From Candidatus Gastranaerophilales bacterium (lineage in GTDB: Bacteria; Cyanobacteriota; Vampirovibrionia; Gastranaerophilales; Gastranaerophilaceae), in contig CAAFVD010000099.1 of NCBI GenBank assembly GCA_900766355.1, forward strand, positions 1-50,388: a stretch of 50,388 nt of DNA. The letters are read 5' to 3'. Positions within the stretch are counted from its first letter, which is position 1. Each line of letters opens with the position of its first letter. Below, in pieces: positions 43,124 through 50,328 of the stretch. The notes below the pieces were generated by a model, which did no database searches, had not been told where the DNA came from, and saw only the letters and a list, made by a program, of their open reading frames with translations. Both the position numbers and the translations under genes were made by a program.

Positions 43124-45195
43124 TACCGCTCCTTTCCGTATATTTCTTTGTATTCGTCTGATTTTATGTAATTTGCAAGCCACGTTCTATCTTCAGGGCA
43201 AATGCACCCATTTTGCATATGCCATTCGTAGCGTTCATATGCACTCTTAAATATTGGCCTTGCAACAATTGAAGTCTTAATCTTTGGCTCAAAATCTTGC
43301 TTTGGCTTTTGTTCAGGTTGAATAGTTATTTCCTTTATTGGCTCGGGCTCAGGCAAGCGAATATTTTGCATCAATTCTTTTTCAAGATAATCCATATCCT
43401 CCAAATTAAAATGCTCTCGAACTGCTTTAATCGTTTTCCTACGTAGCTTTTGTTGTTTTTCAATTTTTTGCTTATAGTCCTCGATATCTTTAATATCGCC
43501 CATTTGGTAAGCAAGCGGATGGGTTTCGGTTATGCGGTTTGCCTTACAAATAAATTCGCCTTTCATTGAATAGACTTTGATATACGAAAGGTCAAACAAA
43601 CTGTACTTTATAACCGTTTTTTCTTTGATACCATAAAGTGCCTCGTCAAAATAATCAGCCTTCAAAAATCTTATTCCGTTTCTGCCGATTGATTTAATCT
43701 CTTGTGCCATCATCAAATCATCAAGCGAGTTTTCGTCAATATTTTGTTTTTCAATTTCGTTTAAAACTTCTTGAATTGTTTTATTTTTAGCGTTCGGACA
43801 AGGTTGCGAATGTTTAAATTCAAGCCATTTATCAATCATTTTAAGTGCTTGTTCAATGGTTGGAGTAAAACTATATTTTTCGTGGATATTTTTGTGTAGT
43901 TTTTCGTTCCGCATTAAATATGCCGGCTTATTTTCAATACTTGTACCAATGTAACTTGGAATCAGTTTTTCAAAACTTTCCTGAAAATCCAAAAAGAAAC
44001 GCTCGATAACTTTGGCTCTAGCGTTATATGGTGTGGCATAGACAGGTTTTATTCCGAGTTTGTTGTAAACACCCGTGAATCCTAATTCCTCGAATTTTTT
44101 ATCCCCGTTAAAAAATTTGCTTTTAAAAGCCCTGCCGTTATCTTGATAAACATATTCAGGGATATGATCTATTTTTAAAATTGCATTACGTAGAGCTGAT
44201 GCGATATTTTGCGTACATTCTTCAAGCATAATGTCGTAACCGATAAGACCGCCCGATTTCCAATCCAAGAACCCGAGCAGAGTTGCTCGGCAGGGTTTGC
44301 CTGTAAATGGATTTATGACTTGGAAGTTTAGCGTATGCCCGTCAGCTACAAGCACTTGCCCTGCCTTTAAAAGTGCTGCGTTTCTTACAATAAAGGGACT
44401 TACTTTATCCTTTAATGCTTTTTCGCCGTCACGTGCAAGAGTCCCTTTGTCAAAATTATTGTCCCGAAACCATTCTGCGTACCGCCTGAATGTAATATCT
44501 TTCGGCAAAATTTCTTGCCCGCGTTCTTTTAGAATATGCTTGGTTAAAGAAATTGCTTTGCCTATTGAAAAAGCACTTGGGGACAATAGTATTTGTATAA
44601 ATATTTTAATTTGTTCTTCGTTTAATGTTGTTCGGTATTCCTTACGGGTTGAATATTTGTATTGACCAACAAGAGCTGTCCAATCTTTGTTGTAATCTAA
44701 AAGTGCCCGCCAGCGATAAAGTGAGCCAATTGAAACTTTGCCCAAGATTTTAAAAATCTCTTCCTGAAACATTCCCGTATTATATAATTGCAAAAATTCT
44801 TTATCGGGTACGTTGCCACCTGTTTTCAATTTATCCCTTTTATATTCTTTTCTAAAATCAAGCCAAGCATAAATTAAATCATATTTTGCAAGAGCAATTT
44901 TTCTCTGGTTTTTAGAAATTAGTTTTTCTTGTTTGATGTTTAGGTTTGATAATTCAATAACTTCATTCTCGCACGTTTTATAATCATCATAATATTCCTG
45001 AAAATATTTAAGCTGGAGTTCTTCTTCAAGCGTTGATAATTTTATTTTGTATGTTTTCTCGCCTCTGATATTTTCAACTTTGTATTCATATTTATTCTGA
45101 TTGAGTGCAAGCCGTACTGCTCTGCACGTAATGTTTTTCAGTTTTGCGAGCGTTTCAACATTAATCCAAATATCGTTATTATTAATGTCAGCCAT
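43123..45195 (-). CDS. MuA-type DDE transposase
   Basis: 690 residues. An N-terminal MuA-like winged helix (DIWINVETLAKLKNITCRAV) is followed by helical end-binding modules (GSLYRWRALLDYNKDW) and an RNase-H-fold core with VLVADGHTL (Asp285), YVYQDNGRAF (Asp352) and RAKVIERFFLDFQ (Glu398). The Asp-Asp spacing of 67 equals that of phage Mu MuA (269 and 336). After the core, a MuA-like C-terminal region includes KYSLFDLSYIKVYSMKG. It performs strand transfer at the element's ends. AAGGATA precedes the ATG. First gene of the transposase-ATPase-third protein operon. Composition is visibly more GC than the surrounding host genes, in line with acquisition. Confidence 0.92.
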   Translation of the reverse strand: MADINNNDIWINVETLAKLKNITCRAVRLALNQNKYEYKVENIRGEKTYKIKLSTLEEELQLKYFQEYYDDYKTCENEVIELSNLNIKQEKLISKNQRKIALAKYDLIYAWLDFRKEYKRDKLKTGGNVPDKEFLQLYNTGMFQEEIFKILGKVSIGSLYRWRALLDYNKDWTALVGQYKYSTRKEYRTTLNEEQIKIFIQILLSPSAFSIGKAISLTKHILKERGQEILPKDITFRRYAEWFRDNNFDKGTLARDGEKALKDKVSPFIVRNAALLKAGQVLVADGHTLNFQVINPFTGKPCRATLLGFLDWKSGGLIGYDIMLEECTQNIASALRNAILKIDHIPEYVYQDNGRAFKSKFFNGDKKFEELGFTGVYNKLGIKPVYATPYNARAKVIERFFLDFQESFEKLIPSYIGTSIENKPAYLMRNEKLHKNIHEKYSFTPTIEQALKMIDKWLEFKHSQPCPNAKNKTIQEVLNEIEKQNIDENSLDDLMMAQEIKSIGRNGIRFLKADYFDEALYGIKEKTVIKYSLFDLSYIKVYSMKGEFICKANRITETHPLAYQMGDIKDIEDYKQKIEKQQKLRRKTIKAVREHFNLEDMDYLEKELMQNIRLPEPEPIKEITIQPEQKPKQDFEPKIKTSIVARPIFKSAYERYEWHMQNGCICPEDRTWLANYIKSDEYKEIYGKER

Positions 45196-45242
45196 ACCGT
45201 ATCCTTATTTATTATTGAAGCTACTGTATGTTAGACTGCTTT

Positions 45243-45267
45243 CTCTCAAAATGGAAGTCATTGAGAG
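45243..45267. promoter_or_regulatory. CTCTCAA/TTGAGAG inverted repeat upstream of the transposase gene
   Basis: Perfect seven-base arms 11 bases apart, 48 bases upstream of the transposase ATG. The same heptamer occurs in the long repeats at 18001, 19056 and 19110. Candidate operator or transposon end-binding site. Confidence 0.45.
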
Positions 45268-45546
45268 GGAAATGTGTTGTTATGTGTCCGATTATATCTG
45301 AAATTTAAGCAGAAAATTTTATAAAACGCCCATAAAACTATTTTAAAACGCAATTTAAATACAGTTTGAATTTAAAATTTTGCAAGAATCTAGCATTTTC
45401 TCTCAATTATGCTTCCTGCTTTGAAGGGTAAAATTAATCCGATATTTTTTACATTTAGTCTTGGAAAACTCGTTCTTAAGTTTTGGAATTTATTTCAATA
45501 AAATATTTGAAAAATAAAGTCAGGGAAGCGATTTCCCACTAGATTG

Positions 45547-45676
45547 AATTGGATTATTGCTTCACACTCCGTAGGCGCTCATTTTATTTTGCTTTGCAAA
45601 ATTACATTCGCTATACTCCGTGTTACTTCGGCGTTTCGTTCGCTTTCGCTCACTTCAGCCTACGCAAAATCCAACT
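45547..45676. repeat. imperfect palindromic element, GC-richer than its surroundings
   Basis: Outer arms TTGGATT and AATCCAA and inner arms CGTAGGC and GCCTACG enclose a series of GCGAA/TTCGC-rich tracts. A second block of similar composition (CGCTCGCG, GCTCGCTCACGCTCG) lies at 46938-47050. It may be a small palindromic repeat element or a structured RNA. Confidence 0.35.
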
Positions 45677-46015
45677 TCCGACTTAGGGGTAAATATCATA
45701 GAATTATGCGAAATAATTAAAATTCTAAAAGGCACAATTTGCGGGCTTCTTCCGAGTTTAGTATAAATTCTTATTGGTAAATTGCACAAATTGTCCGCTT
45801 TTTGCACTTGGCTGTAATTCAAATATGATAGGAAAACTCGGCGATTTTATAAAATTTTATGGAAAAATACCGGACATTTTCGTCCTAATAACCGGACATT
45901 TCGGACTTTTCAAAACCCCGACTCTCAGACTTGGGGAAGCGGGTACAACTCAAACACAAAGCCAAACACGGCGATTAAGAATAGCAAAAACCGATTTCAA
46001 AAGTGTCCGAAAAAC

Positions 46016-46021
46016 TATAAT
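46016..46021 (+). promoter_or_regulatory. -10 box of the PDZ-like protein gene
   Basis: TATAAT 36 bases before ATG 46058. The transcript would start near 46028 and include AGGAGATA. A TGTCCGAAA box directly precedes the -10, so a factor binding there would affect this promoter. No good -35. Confidence 0.5.
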
Positions 46022-46057
46022 GATTTTGAAGTGTTTAAGAATAGGAGATATAGTTTT

Positions 46058-46804
46058 ATGAAAAAAATTTTATTATCACTAATGGCATTATTTTTTATTA
46101 ATTTAAATGCAAATGCCGCGACAACGATTATCGAAAATTATGATGCAAGTAAATTAAAAAATGATATTATTGGTATTTATGCCCTTAAGGGTGCTGTTAT
46201 AGAATCAAATAAATTAAACGAATATTCCTTTACCGTAAGAACAAGTTGCTTGACTCTTTGGAGTGCTTATAATTTTAAAAAAACTTTTACAATAGTACAA
46301 AATGGTAAAAATTGTATTTTAAACCTGGTTAATAATTCTCTTGTTTGGCCTTATGATGCAAAAGAATTATGTGTTCTTAAACAAGAATTGAAAGGTGGAT
46401 ATACATATGGTTTAAATTATTTTGTTACAATAAATGCTAAGCAAAATGAAAATTATATGTCTGATGGTATAGATTCAAATGGAACACCAACGAGAATAAG
46501 TAATTCAAATGATTCAGAAGTTGTTTGTTATTATAATATAGTTCCAAAATCAATGATTCGAGGTCCAAAATTGATATCGACATCATATAGTGCAAAAGAG
46601 CAAGGCTTAAAAGCAAAAAATAGAATTATTGAAGTTAATGATAAACATGTTAGTCAATATAAACCTGAAGAATTATGGCAACTTTTAAACCCAACAAAAG
46701 CAAATCAAACAATAAAAGTTGGATATAAAGAAAAGTGTGGTGGTAAATTGAAATATGCGGTATTGCAAAGCAAGTATCAAAAGCCAGTTTTAGAAAATTT
46801 ATAA
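46058..46804 (+). CDS. secreted protein with C-terminal PDZ-like domain
   Basis: 248 residues. A clear signal peptide, MKKILLSLMALFFINLNANA, is followed by cleavage near ANA-A. The middle ~120 residues are unrecognised and have several cysteines (RTSCLTLWSAYNF, EVVCYYNIVP). The last ~80 look like a PDZ domain (YSAKEQGLKAKNRIIEVNDK, then HVSQYKPEELWQLL), which usually binds peptide C-termini in the envelope. Start at 46058 with AGGAGATA upstream; an earlier in-frame start at 46031 would bury the signal peptide. It lies between the transposase region and tRNA-Arg and may be the first host gene past the element. Confidence 0.75.
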   Translation: MKKILLSLMALFFINLNANAATTIIENYDASKLKNDIIGIYALKGAVIESNKLNEYSFTVRTSCLTLWSAYNFKKTFTIVQNGKNCILNLVNNSLVWPYDAKELCVLKQELKGGYTYGLNYFVTINAKQNENYMSDGIDSNGTPTRISNSNDSEVVCYYNIVPKSMIRGPKLISTSYSAKEQGLKAKNRIIEVNDKHVSQYKPEELWQLLNPTKANQTIKVGYKEKCGGKLKYAVLQSKYQKPVLENL

Positions 46805-46808
46805 GAAA

Positions 46809-46910
46809 AAATAAAAGAGGATGACTTTGAACTGAACCTTAAAAACTAGACAAAGTAAAAAAGTCGGTTTTAGGGTTTTAGTTTACTTTTTAGTCATTCT
46901 CTTTTTACAA
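46809..46910. repeat. long inverted repeat after the PDZ-like gene
   Basis: AAAAGAGGATGACT near 46812 is the near-complement (13 of 14) of AGTCATTCTCTTTT near 46892, followed by T-rich sequence. With ~70 bases between the arms it may be a long terminator hairpin or a folded RNA. The rest of 46805-47102 has no gene. Confidence 0.4.
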
Positions 46911-46917
46911 AAAAAAA

Positions 46918-46933
46918 TACCCTAGATGCGATT
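46918..46933 (-). repeat. partial copy of the tRNA-Arg 3' end
   Basis: Sixteen bases matching 47103-47118 at 15 positions, in the same orientation, 185 bases away. This is the part of a tRNA gene that integrative elements use as attachment site and duplicate on insertion. Confidence 0.5.
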
Positions 46934-47068
46934 GTCTTGTTCGCTCGCGTTTAACGGGTCTACGGACTTTCTTTTCAGAAGCGATGCTTCTTCCAAAGAA
47001 AGCTCCTTCGCCCTCAGCTCGCTCACGCTCGAACGCAGTAGGCGTTCTCATCTTGTTCCAAAGCAAAT

Positions 47069-47099
47069 AAAAAAAGATGAGGTAAACCCATCTTTTTTT
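47069..47099 (-). terminator. terminator downstream of tRNA-Arg
   Basis: AAAAAGATG (47071-47079) and CATCTTTTT (47089-47097) form a stem directly past the tRNA 3' end on the minus strand, with a T-run on that strand. Possibly bidirectional. Confidence 0.75.
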
Positions 47100-47102
47100 A
47101 TT

Positions 47103-47176
<74 letters not shown>

Positions 47177-47364
47177 ATATTTTTAAAATTATTCAATTTT
47201 GATACTTTGTTGGTTTTCACCAACGGGTTAGCTGAATTAGTTTACTTTGTACTAACAAAATCTAACCGTACAACTATATTATCATATAAAATTTTCCCTG
47301 CAAGTATTTATTTGAAATAAATAAATCATTTATTTAATTTATTAATAGTTTTTCAAATTTGTTA

Positions 47365-47370
47365 TATAAT
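47365..47370 (+). promoter_or_regulatory. -10 box of the secreted NTF2-like gene, leaderless
   Basis: TATAAT, then six bases (CATTAT), then ATG 47377. Same spacing as at four other genes in the window, though TGn is not at the extended position here. Confidence 0.55.
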
Positions 47371-47376
47371 CATTAT

Positions 47377-48273
47377 ATGAAAAAATTACTAACATTAATC
47401 CTTATAACATTGAGTTTGTGCAGTTCTGTTAATTCTGCGTTTGCGACAGAAAAGAAAAGCTTTAAATTTATTAAACCTAAAGCCGAAAAGGGGTACGTTT
47501 CTTCTCTGTATTCTGTAACAAAATTCTTTTGTGAATATGAGTATGCGGCAAATAATTACAACCATAACACTTTCTTAAACCTATATACAGAAGATTATCT
47601 TAGCGCTGATGGGTTTAATTACAATGTTATGAGCCGTCTTGTAAAAGATACATGGAAAACTTATCCAGGGATAAAATATCGTGTAAAAGTTAACAGCGTT
47701 AATTTCTATAAAAATCTTGCAATTGCTGATGTTACAGAAACTGCTAAGGGATATGCAAAGGTAGAAAATGAAAATGTTGGTGAATTTGTTAGTTCAATGC
47801 AATCAATATATTACCTAAAACCAAACGGTAACAGTTGGGTTATTACAGGTGATTATACAATTAAAGAAAATATTATATTATCTTGGGGTGATGCAAAGCA
47901 AGCCAAAATAAGTTTAGAAGTTCCAAACCAGCTTCAAGCAGGGCAGGAATATACTGCAATTCTTAGTGTTGCTCAACCTTCTGAGGTTATTTCAATAGGT
48001 TCTATAACTGCTGACAAAATTACTTATCCTCAAAATCCGTCAAAAGAAATTTATCGCAAATTCTCATCTGACGGCAAACTTGAAAGAATAATGAAAACCA
48101 ATACGGAAAACACCAATGAATATGTTGTTGCAACAGTTGGTTTTACAAGACCAAAAGTTGATGATAACCAAAATTTAGATATAAATCTTACAGGTTATGC
48201 TTGCTTAATGGAAAGAATTAATGTTATACCTGTTAATAAATTTATAGAGGAAAAAGATGTCCAAACAAAGTAA
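47377..48273 (+). CDS. secreted protein with NTF2-like domain
   Basis: 298 residues. Signal peptide MKKLLTLILITLSLCSSVNS then AFATE. Residues ~45-170 fit an NTF2/SnoaL-like fold (FFCEYEYAANNYNHNTFLNL, then YTEDYL, and later AIADVTETAKGY and SWVITGDYTIKEN). The last ~120 residues are beta-rich (LEVPNQLQAGQEYTAILSVA) and unrecognised. Probably periplasmic or surface-exposed; no catalytic motif seen. The start is ATG 47377, six bases past TATAAT; an upstream in-frame start at 47359 is inside the promoter. Its end overlaps lspA by 17 bases, so it leads an operon of envelope and RNA-modification genes. Confidence 0.8.
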   Translation: MKKLLTLILITLSLCSSVNSAFATEKKSFKFIKPKAEKGYVSSLYSVTKFFCEYEYAANNYNHNTFLNLYTEDYLSADGFNYNVMSRLVKDTWKTYPGIKYRVKVNSVNFYKNLAIADVTETAKGYAKVENENVGEFVSSMQSIYYLKPNGNSWVITGDYTIKENIILSWGDAKQAKISLEVPNQLQAGQEYTAILSVAQPSEVISIGSITADKITYPQNPSKEIYRKFSSDGKLERIMKTNTENTNEYVVATVGFTRPKVDDNQNLDINLTGYACLMERINVIPVNKFIEEKDVQTK

Positions 48274-48727
48274 CGCATATAAATTTGTCTATTTTGTTAT
48301 ATCAGTATTTTTCTTAATAGTGTTCAATCTATATACATCAACTTATTTGTCTGCAATATCACAGGATACAATATTGTTTTTACCTGGTTTGAAGTTGAAT
48401 TATATGGAAAACACAGGTGCGGCATTTTCAATTTTGCAAGATTATAAAATTGTATTAATAATATTTGCAGTTACGGCTATAATTGGTATATTTTGTTATT
48501 TAGTCAAAAATCTCAAAGAATTAACTATGATGAATGTATTTATGATTTCATTGTTGTTATCAGGAATCGCTTGTAATTTATTTGAGCGTATAGCATTTGG
48601 GTTTGTAAGAGATTATTTTGAACTTAGTTTTATTAATTTTCCTGTATTTAATATCTCAGATATTTTTATTAATGTCAGTGTTATTGTTATAATGTTTATG
48701 TTATTCAGAAACTACTCAAAGAAATAA
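48257..48727 (+). CDS. lspA: lipoprotein signal peptidase LspA
   Basis: 156 residues with four membrane helices, the normal size. The signature blocks are YMENTGAAFSIL (50-60), GIACNLFERIAFGFVRDYFE (103-122) and FNISDIFINV (131-140). The catalytic aspartates correspond to Asp119 (VRDY) and Asp135 (ISD). Two usual conserved features are changed: the N-terminal DxxTK motif reads NLYTS, and NxxDR reads NLFER. It removes signal peptides from diacylglyceryl-modified lipoproteins in the inner membrane. AGAGGA precedes the ATG, inside the end of the upstream gene. rluA-family gene follows after seven bases. Confidence 0.9.
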   Translation: MSKQSNAYKFVYFVISVFFLIVFNLYTSTYLSAISQDTILFLPGLKLNYMENTGAAFSILQDYKIVLIIFAVTAIIGIFCYLVKNLKELTMMNVFMISLLLSGIACNLFERIAFGFVRDYFELSFINFPVFNISDIFINVSVIVIMFMLFRNYSKK

Positions 48728-48734
48728 TATTACA

Positions 48735-49670
48735 ATGGACAATAATTCAAAATTTATAATAGATTATAATGACGAAGGTAAAAGGCTTGATGCTTATCTG
48801 TCGGAAATGCTTGTTGATATCTCTCGCTCAAAGATTCAATCTGCGATAAAAAAAAGTGAAATTTTAGTAAATTCTAAAACGGCAAAACCCTCATATCAAC
48901 TGAGGGAAAATGATGTTATTGAGTGTGGTAATTTTGAGGCTGAACTTCACAATATCCCACCACAAAATATTCCTCTAGATATAATTTATGAAGATGAAAA
49001 TATGCTCGTTGTAAATAAACCTTCTGGCATGTTGACTCACCCTACGACAACAGAAAAAGAAAATACTTTAGTAAATGCTTTGAAATATAGATATGGAGAA
49101 AATCTTTCTGATATCAATGGAGAATTCCGTAGAGGAATTTTACATAGGCTTGATAGAAACACTTCGGGGCTTTTGATGGTTGCTAAGAATAATCAAACAC
49201 ATGAGTTTTTGGCTAATCAAATAAAAGAAAAAACTGCAATTCGTAAATATTTAGCAGTTGTTAGAGGTGTGATTGCCGAAGATAAAGTTTTAAATTTTCC
49301 AATAGGACGTCACAAAACAAAACCTCAAAAAATGGACGTAATTTTTGATGAAAAAGGAAAACCAAGTATTACAGAGATGCGAGTATTAGAAAATTTTACT
49401 GATGCAACTCTTGTTGAATTAACTCTTAGGACAGGAAGAACTCATCAGATTAGGGTTCATATGAGCCATATCGGACACCCTGTGTATAATGATACTTTGT
49501 ATGGGTTTGGGAAGATGAGGATTCAAACCGAAGAACAGGTGCTTGAGGCATATAAGTTGAAGTTTACAAAACCCTTTGGTAATGAGATAATTGAGCTAGA
49601 AATTCCAATGGATAAAAAGTTGATAAAGGTTTTGGATTATTTAAAACAAAACGAACTTAAGGAGAAATAG
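48735..49670 (+). CDS. RluA-family pseudouridine synthase (RluD-like)
   Basis: 311 residues. An S4 RNA-binding domain (about 15-75: RLDAYLSEMLVDISRSKIQS) precedes the catalytic domain with DIIYEDENMLVVNKPSGMLT (82-101) and ILHRLDRNTSGLLMVAKN, whose Asp140 is the nucleophile. RTGRTHQIRVHMSHIGHPV closes the active site. The family turns uridines in 23S rRNA (or tRNA) to pseudouridine; the S4 domain favours RluD-type activity on helix 69, but the exact site is not proven. It follows lspA by seven bases; lspA next to rluD is a widespread arrangement. Confidence 0.92.
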   Translation: MDNNSKFIIDYNDEGKRLDAYLSEMLVDISRSKIQSAIKKSEILVNSKTAKPSYQLRENDVIECGNFEAELHNIPPQNIPLDIIYEDENMLVVNKPSGMLTHPTTTEKENTLVNALKYRYGENLSDINGEFRRGILHRLDRNTSGLLMVAKNNQTHEFLANQIKEKTAIRKYLAVVRGVIAEDKVLNFPIGRHKTKPQKMDVIFDEKGKPSITEMRVLENFTDATLVELTLRTGRTHQIRVHMSHIGHPVYNDTLYGFGKMRIQTEEQVLEAYKLKFTKPFGNEIIELEIPMDKKLIKVLDYLKQNELKEK

Positions 49671-49671
49671 A

Positions 49672-50019
49672 ATGAATAAGAGAATGTTTTTATATATAGT
49701 TTTGAATATAGTGATTTTTGCAGAGTTTGGATATTTAGGTTATACAAACTTTATGGGGTTGTTGGCACATAATCCAAATATGAGTCATACTGAATTGTTT
49801 TATGTAATACTTACAGTTTCGACATTAAGTATGGTGGTTGGTATTTATTTGATGACTTTTTTGAATTTGAAAAAAGAAAAACAACTTGTTGAATATAAAA
49901 GAGAATTGGAAAGACGAGGAGTGGATAGAGATGAAAGTTCTTCAAAGGTAAAAGTTCTTGAATCAAAGATTGTTGTATTAGAAAAAGCTCTTCAAGAAGC
50001 AATAAAAAATAAAGATTAA
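49672..50019 (+). CDS. small membrane protein with C-terminal coiled coil
   Basis: 115 residues. Two hydrophobic helices (about 5-30 and 42-66) are followed by a charged coiled coil (KVKVLESKIVVLEKALQEAI). The layout is like LapA/DUF1049-type inner-membrane proteins, but the match is only architectural. It begins one base after the pseudouridine synthase stop with AAGGAGA as site, so it is the last gene of that operon. No terminator is obvious before the tRNA-Leu promoter. Confidence 0.72.
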   Translation: MNKRMFLYIVLNIVIFAEFGYLGYTNFMGLLAHNPNMSHTELFYVILTVSTLSMVVGIYLMTFLNLKKEKQLVEYKRELERRGVDRDESSSKVKVLESKIVVLEKALQEAIKNKD

Positions 50020-50054
50020 GAATATTTTCTATTGCAAAAATATAATTTTTTGTA

Positions 50055-50060
50055 TATAAT
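50055..50060 (+). promoter_or_regulatory. -10 box upstream of the tRNA-Leu region
   Basis: TATAAT preceded by TGTA, 148 bases before the intact tRNA-Leu. The start would be near 50067, so the damaged tRNA copy and the intact gene would lie in one precursor. A TTGCTA/TAGCAA hairpin follows at 50068-50086. Confidence 0.45.
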
Positions 50061-50080
50061 TTGAGAGTTGCTATTGATAT

Positions 50081-50113
50081 TAGCAATTTGACAATTAAAT
50101 ATGGGCATGTGGT
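50081..50113 (+). repeat. 33-base direct repeat including a tRNA-Leu 5' end (copy 1)
   Basis: Identical to 50186-50218, 105 bases away. It covers the leader TAGCAATTTGACAATTAAAT and the first 11 bases of tRNA-Leu. It contains a TTGACA. Confidence 0.85.
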
Positions 50114-50180
50114 ACTCTGCCGACGAGAAGATTGAGTATCTTCGAGGAGAGGGGTAGACACGCTCAGGTTTCGGAAGAAA
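50103..50180 (+). pseudogene. truncated, disrupted copy of tRNA-Leu
   Basis: Begins with the same first 11 bases as the intact tRNA-Leu, then has a ~38-base hairpin-forming insert containing GAAGAT/ATCTTC. It resumes with GGTAGACACGCT, identical to the D-arm region of the intact gene. A stem-loop AGGTTT/AAACCT stands where the anticodon arm would be. T arm and 3' acceptor are missing. It cannot form a functional tRNA. Confidence 0.6.
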
Positions 50181-50185
50181 CCTAA

Positions 50186-50218
50186 TAGCAATTTGACAAT
50201 TAAATATGGGCATGTGGT
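50186..50218 (+). repeat. 33-base direct repeat including a tRNA-Leu 5' end (copy 2)
   Basis: Identical to 50081-50113; this copy runs into the intact tRNA-Leu gene. Confidence 0.85.
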
Positions 50219-50286
50219 GGAATGGTAGACACGCTAGTCTTAGGAACTAGTGCGAAAGCGTGGGAGTTCGAGTCTCTTCATGCCCA
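50208..50286 (+). tRNA. tRNA-Leu (anticodon TAG)
   Basis: 79 bases including the discriminator A, with no encoded CCA. Acceptor GGGCATG pairs with CATGCCC. The anticodon stem CTAGT/ACTAG encloses CTTAGGA with TAG at 34-36, reading CUA and possibly other CUN codons. A short variable stem (GCGAAAGC) and a T arm with GTTCGAG are present. A terminator follows at once. Confidence 0.95.
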
Positions 50287-50292
50287 ATTTTT

Positions 50293-50328
50293 AAAAGACA
50301 GGATAATTTTTTATCCTGTCTTTTATTA
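50293..50328 (+). terminator. rho-independent terminator of tRNA-Leu
   Basis: AAAAGACAGGATAA (50293-50306) and TTATCCTGTCTTTT (50311-50324) are perfectly complementary, with a four-base loop and T-run. It may also end the convergent minus-strand frame at 50326. Confidence 0.92.

Larger units (their letters stand above)
45196..46057. other. 862-base non-coding region, probable right end of the Mu-like element
   Basis: No gene is supported. Nearest the transposase, CTCTCAA (45243-45249) and TTGAGAG (45261-45267) form an inverted repeat, with a third CTCTCAA at 45400-45406. Further right are TGTCCG at about 45289 and 45799, CCGGACATTT at about 45869 and 45890, and TGTCCGAAA at about 46005. A palindromic GC-richer block lies at 45547-45676. 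Repeated short boxes on both strands beside a MuA gene fit the end- and operator-binding sites of Mu-like elements. Confidence 0.5.

Noticed and set aside
31692..45195. A complete Mu-like prophage
   Set aside because: No portal, capsid, tail, lysis or large terminase gene is present, so only a transposon or remnant is supported.
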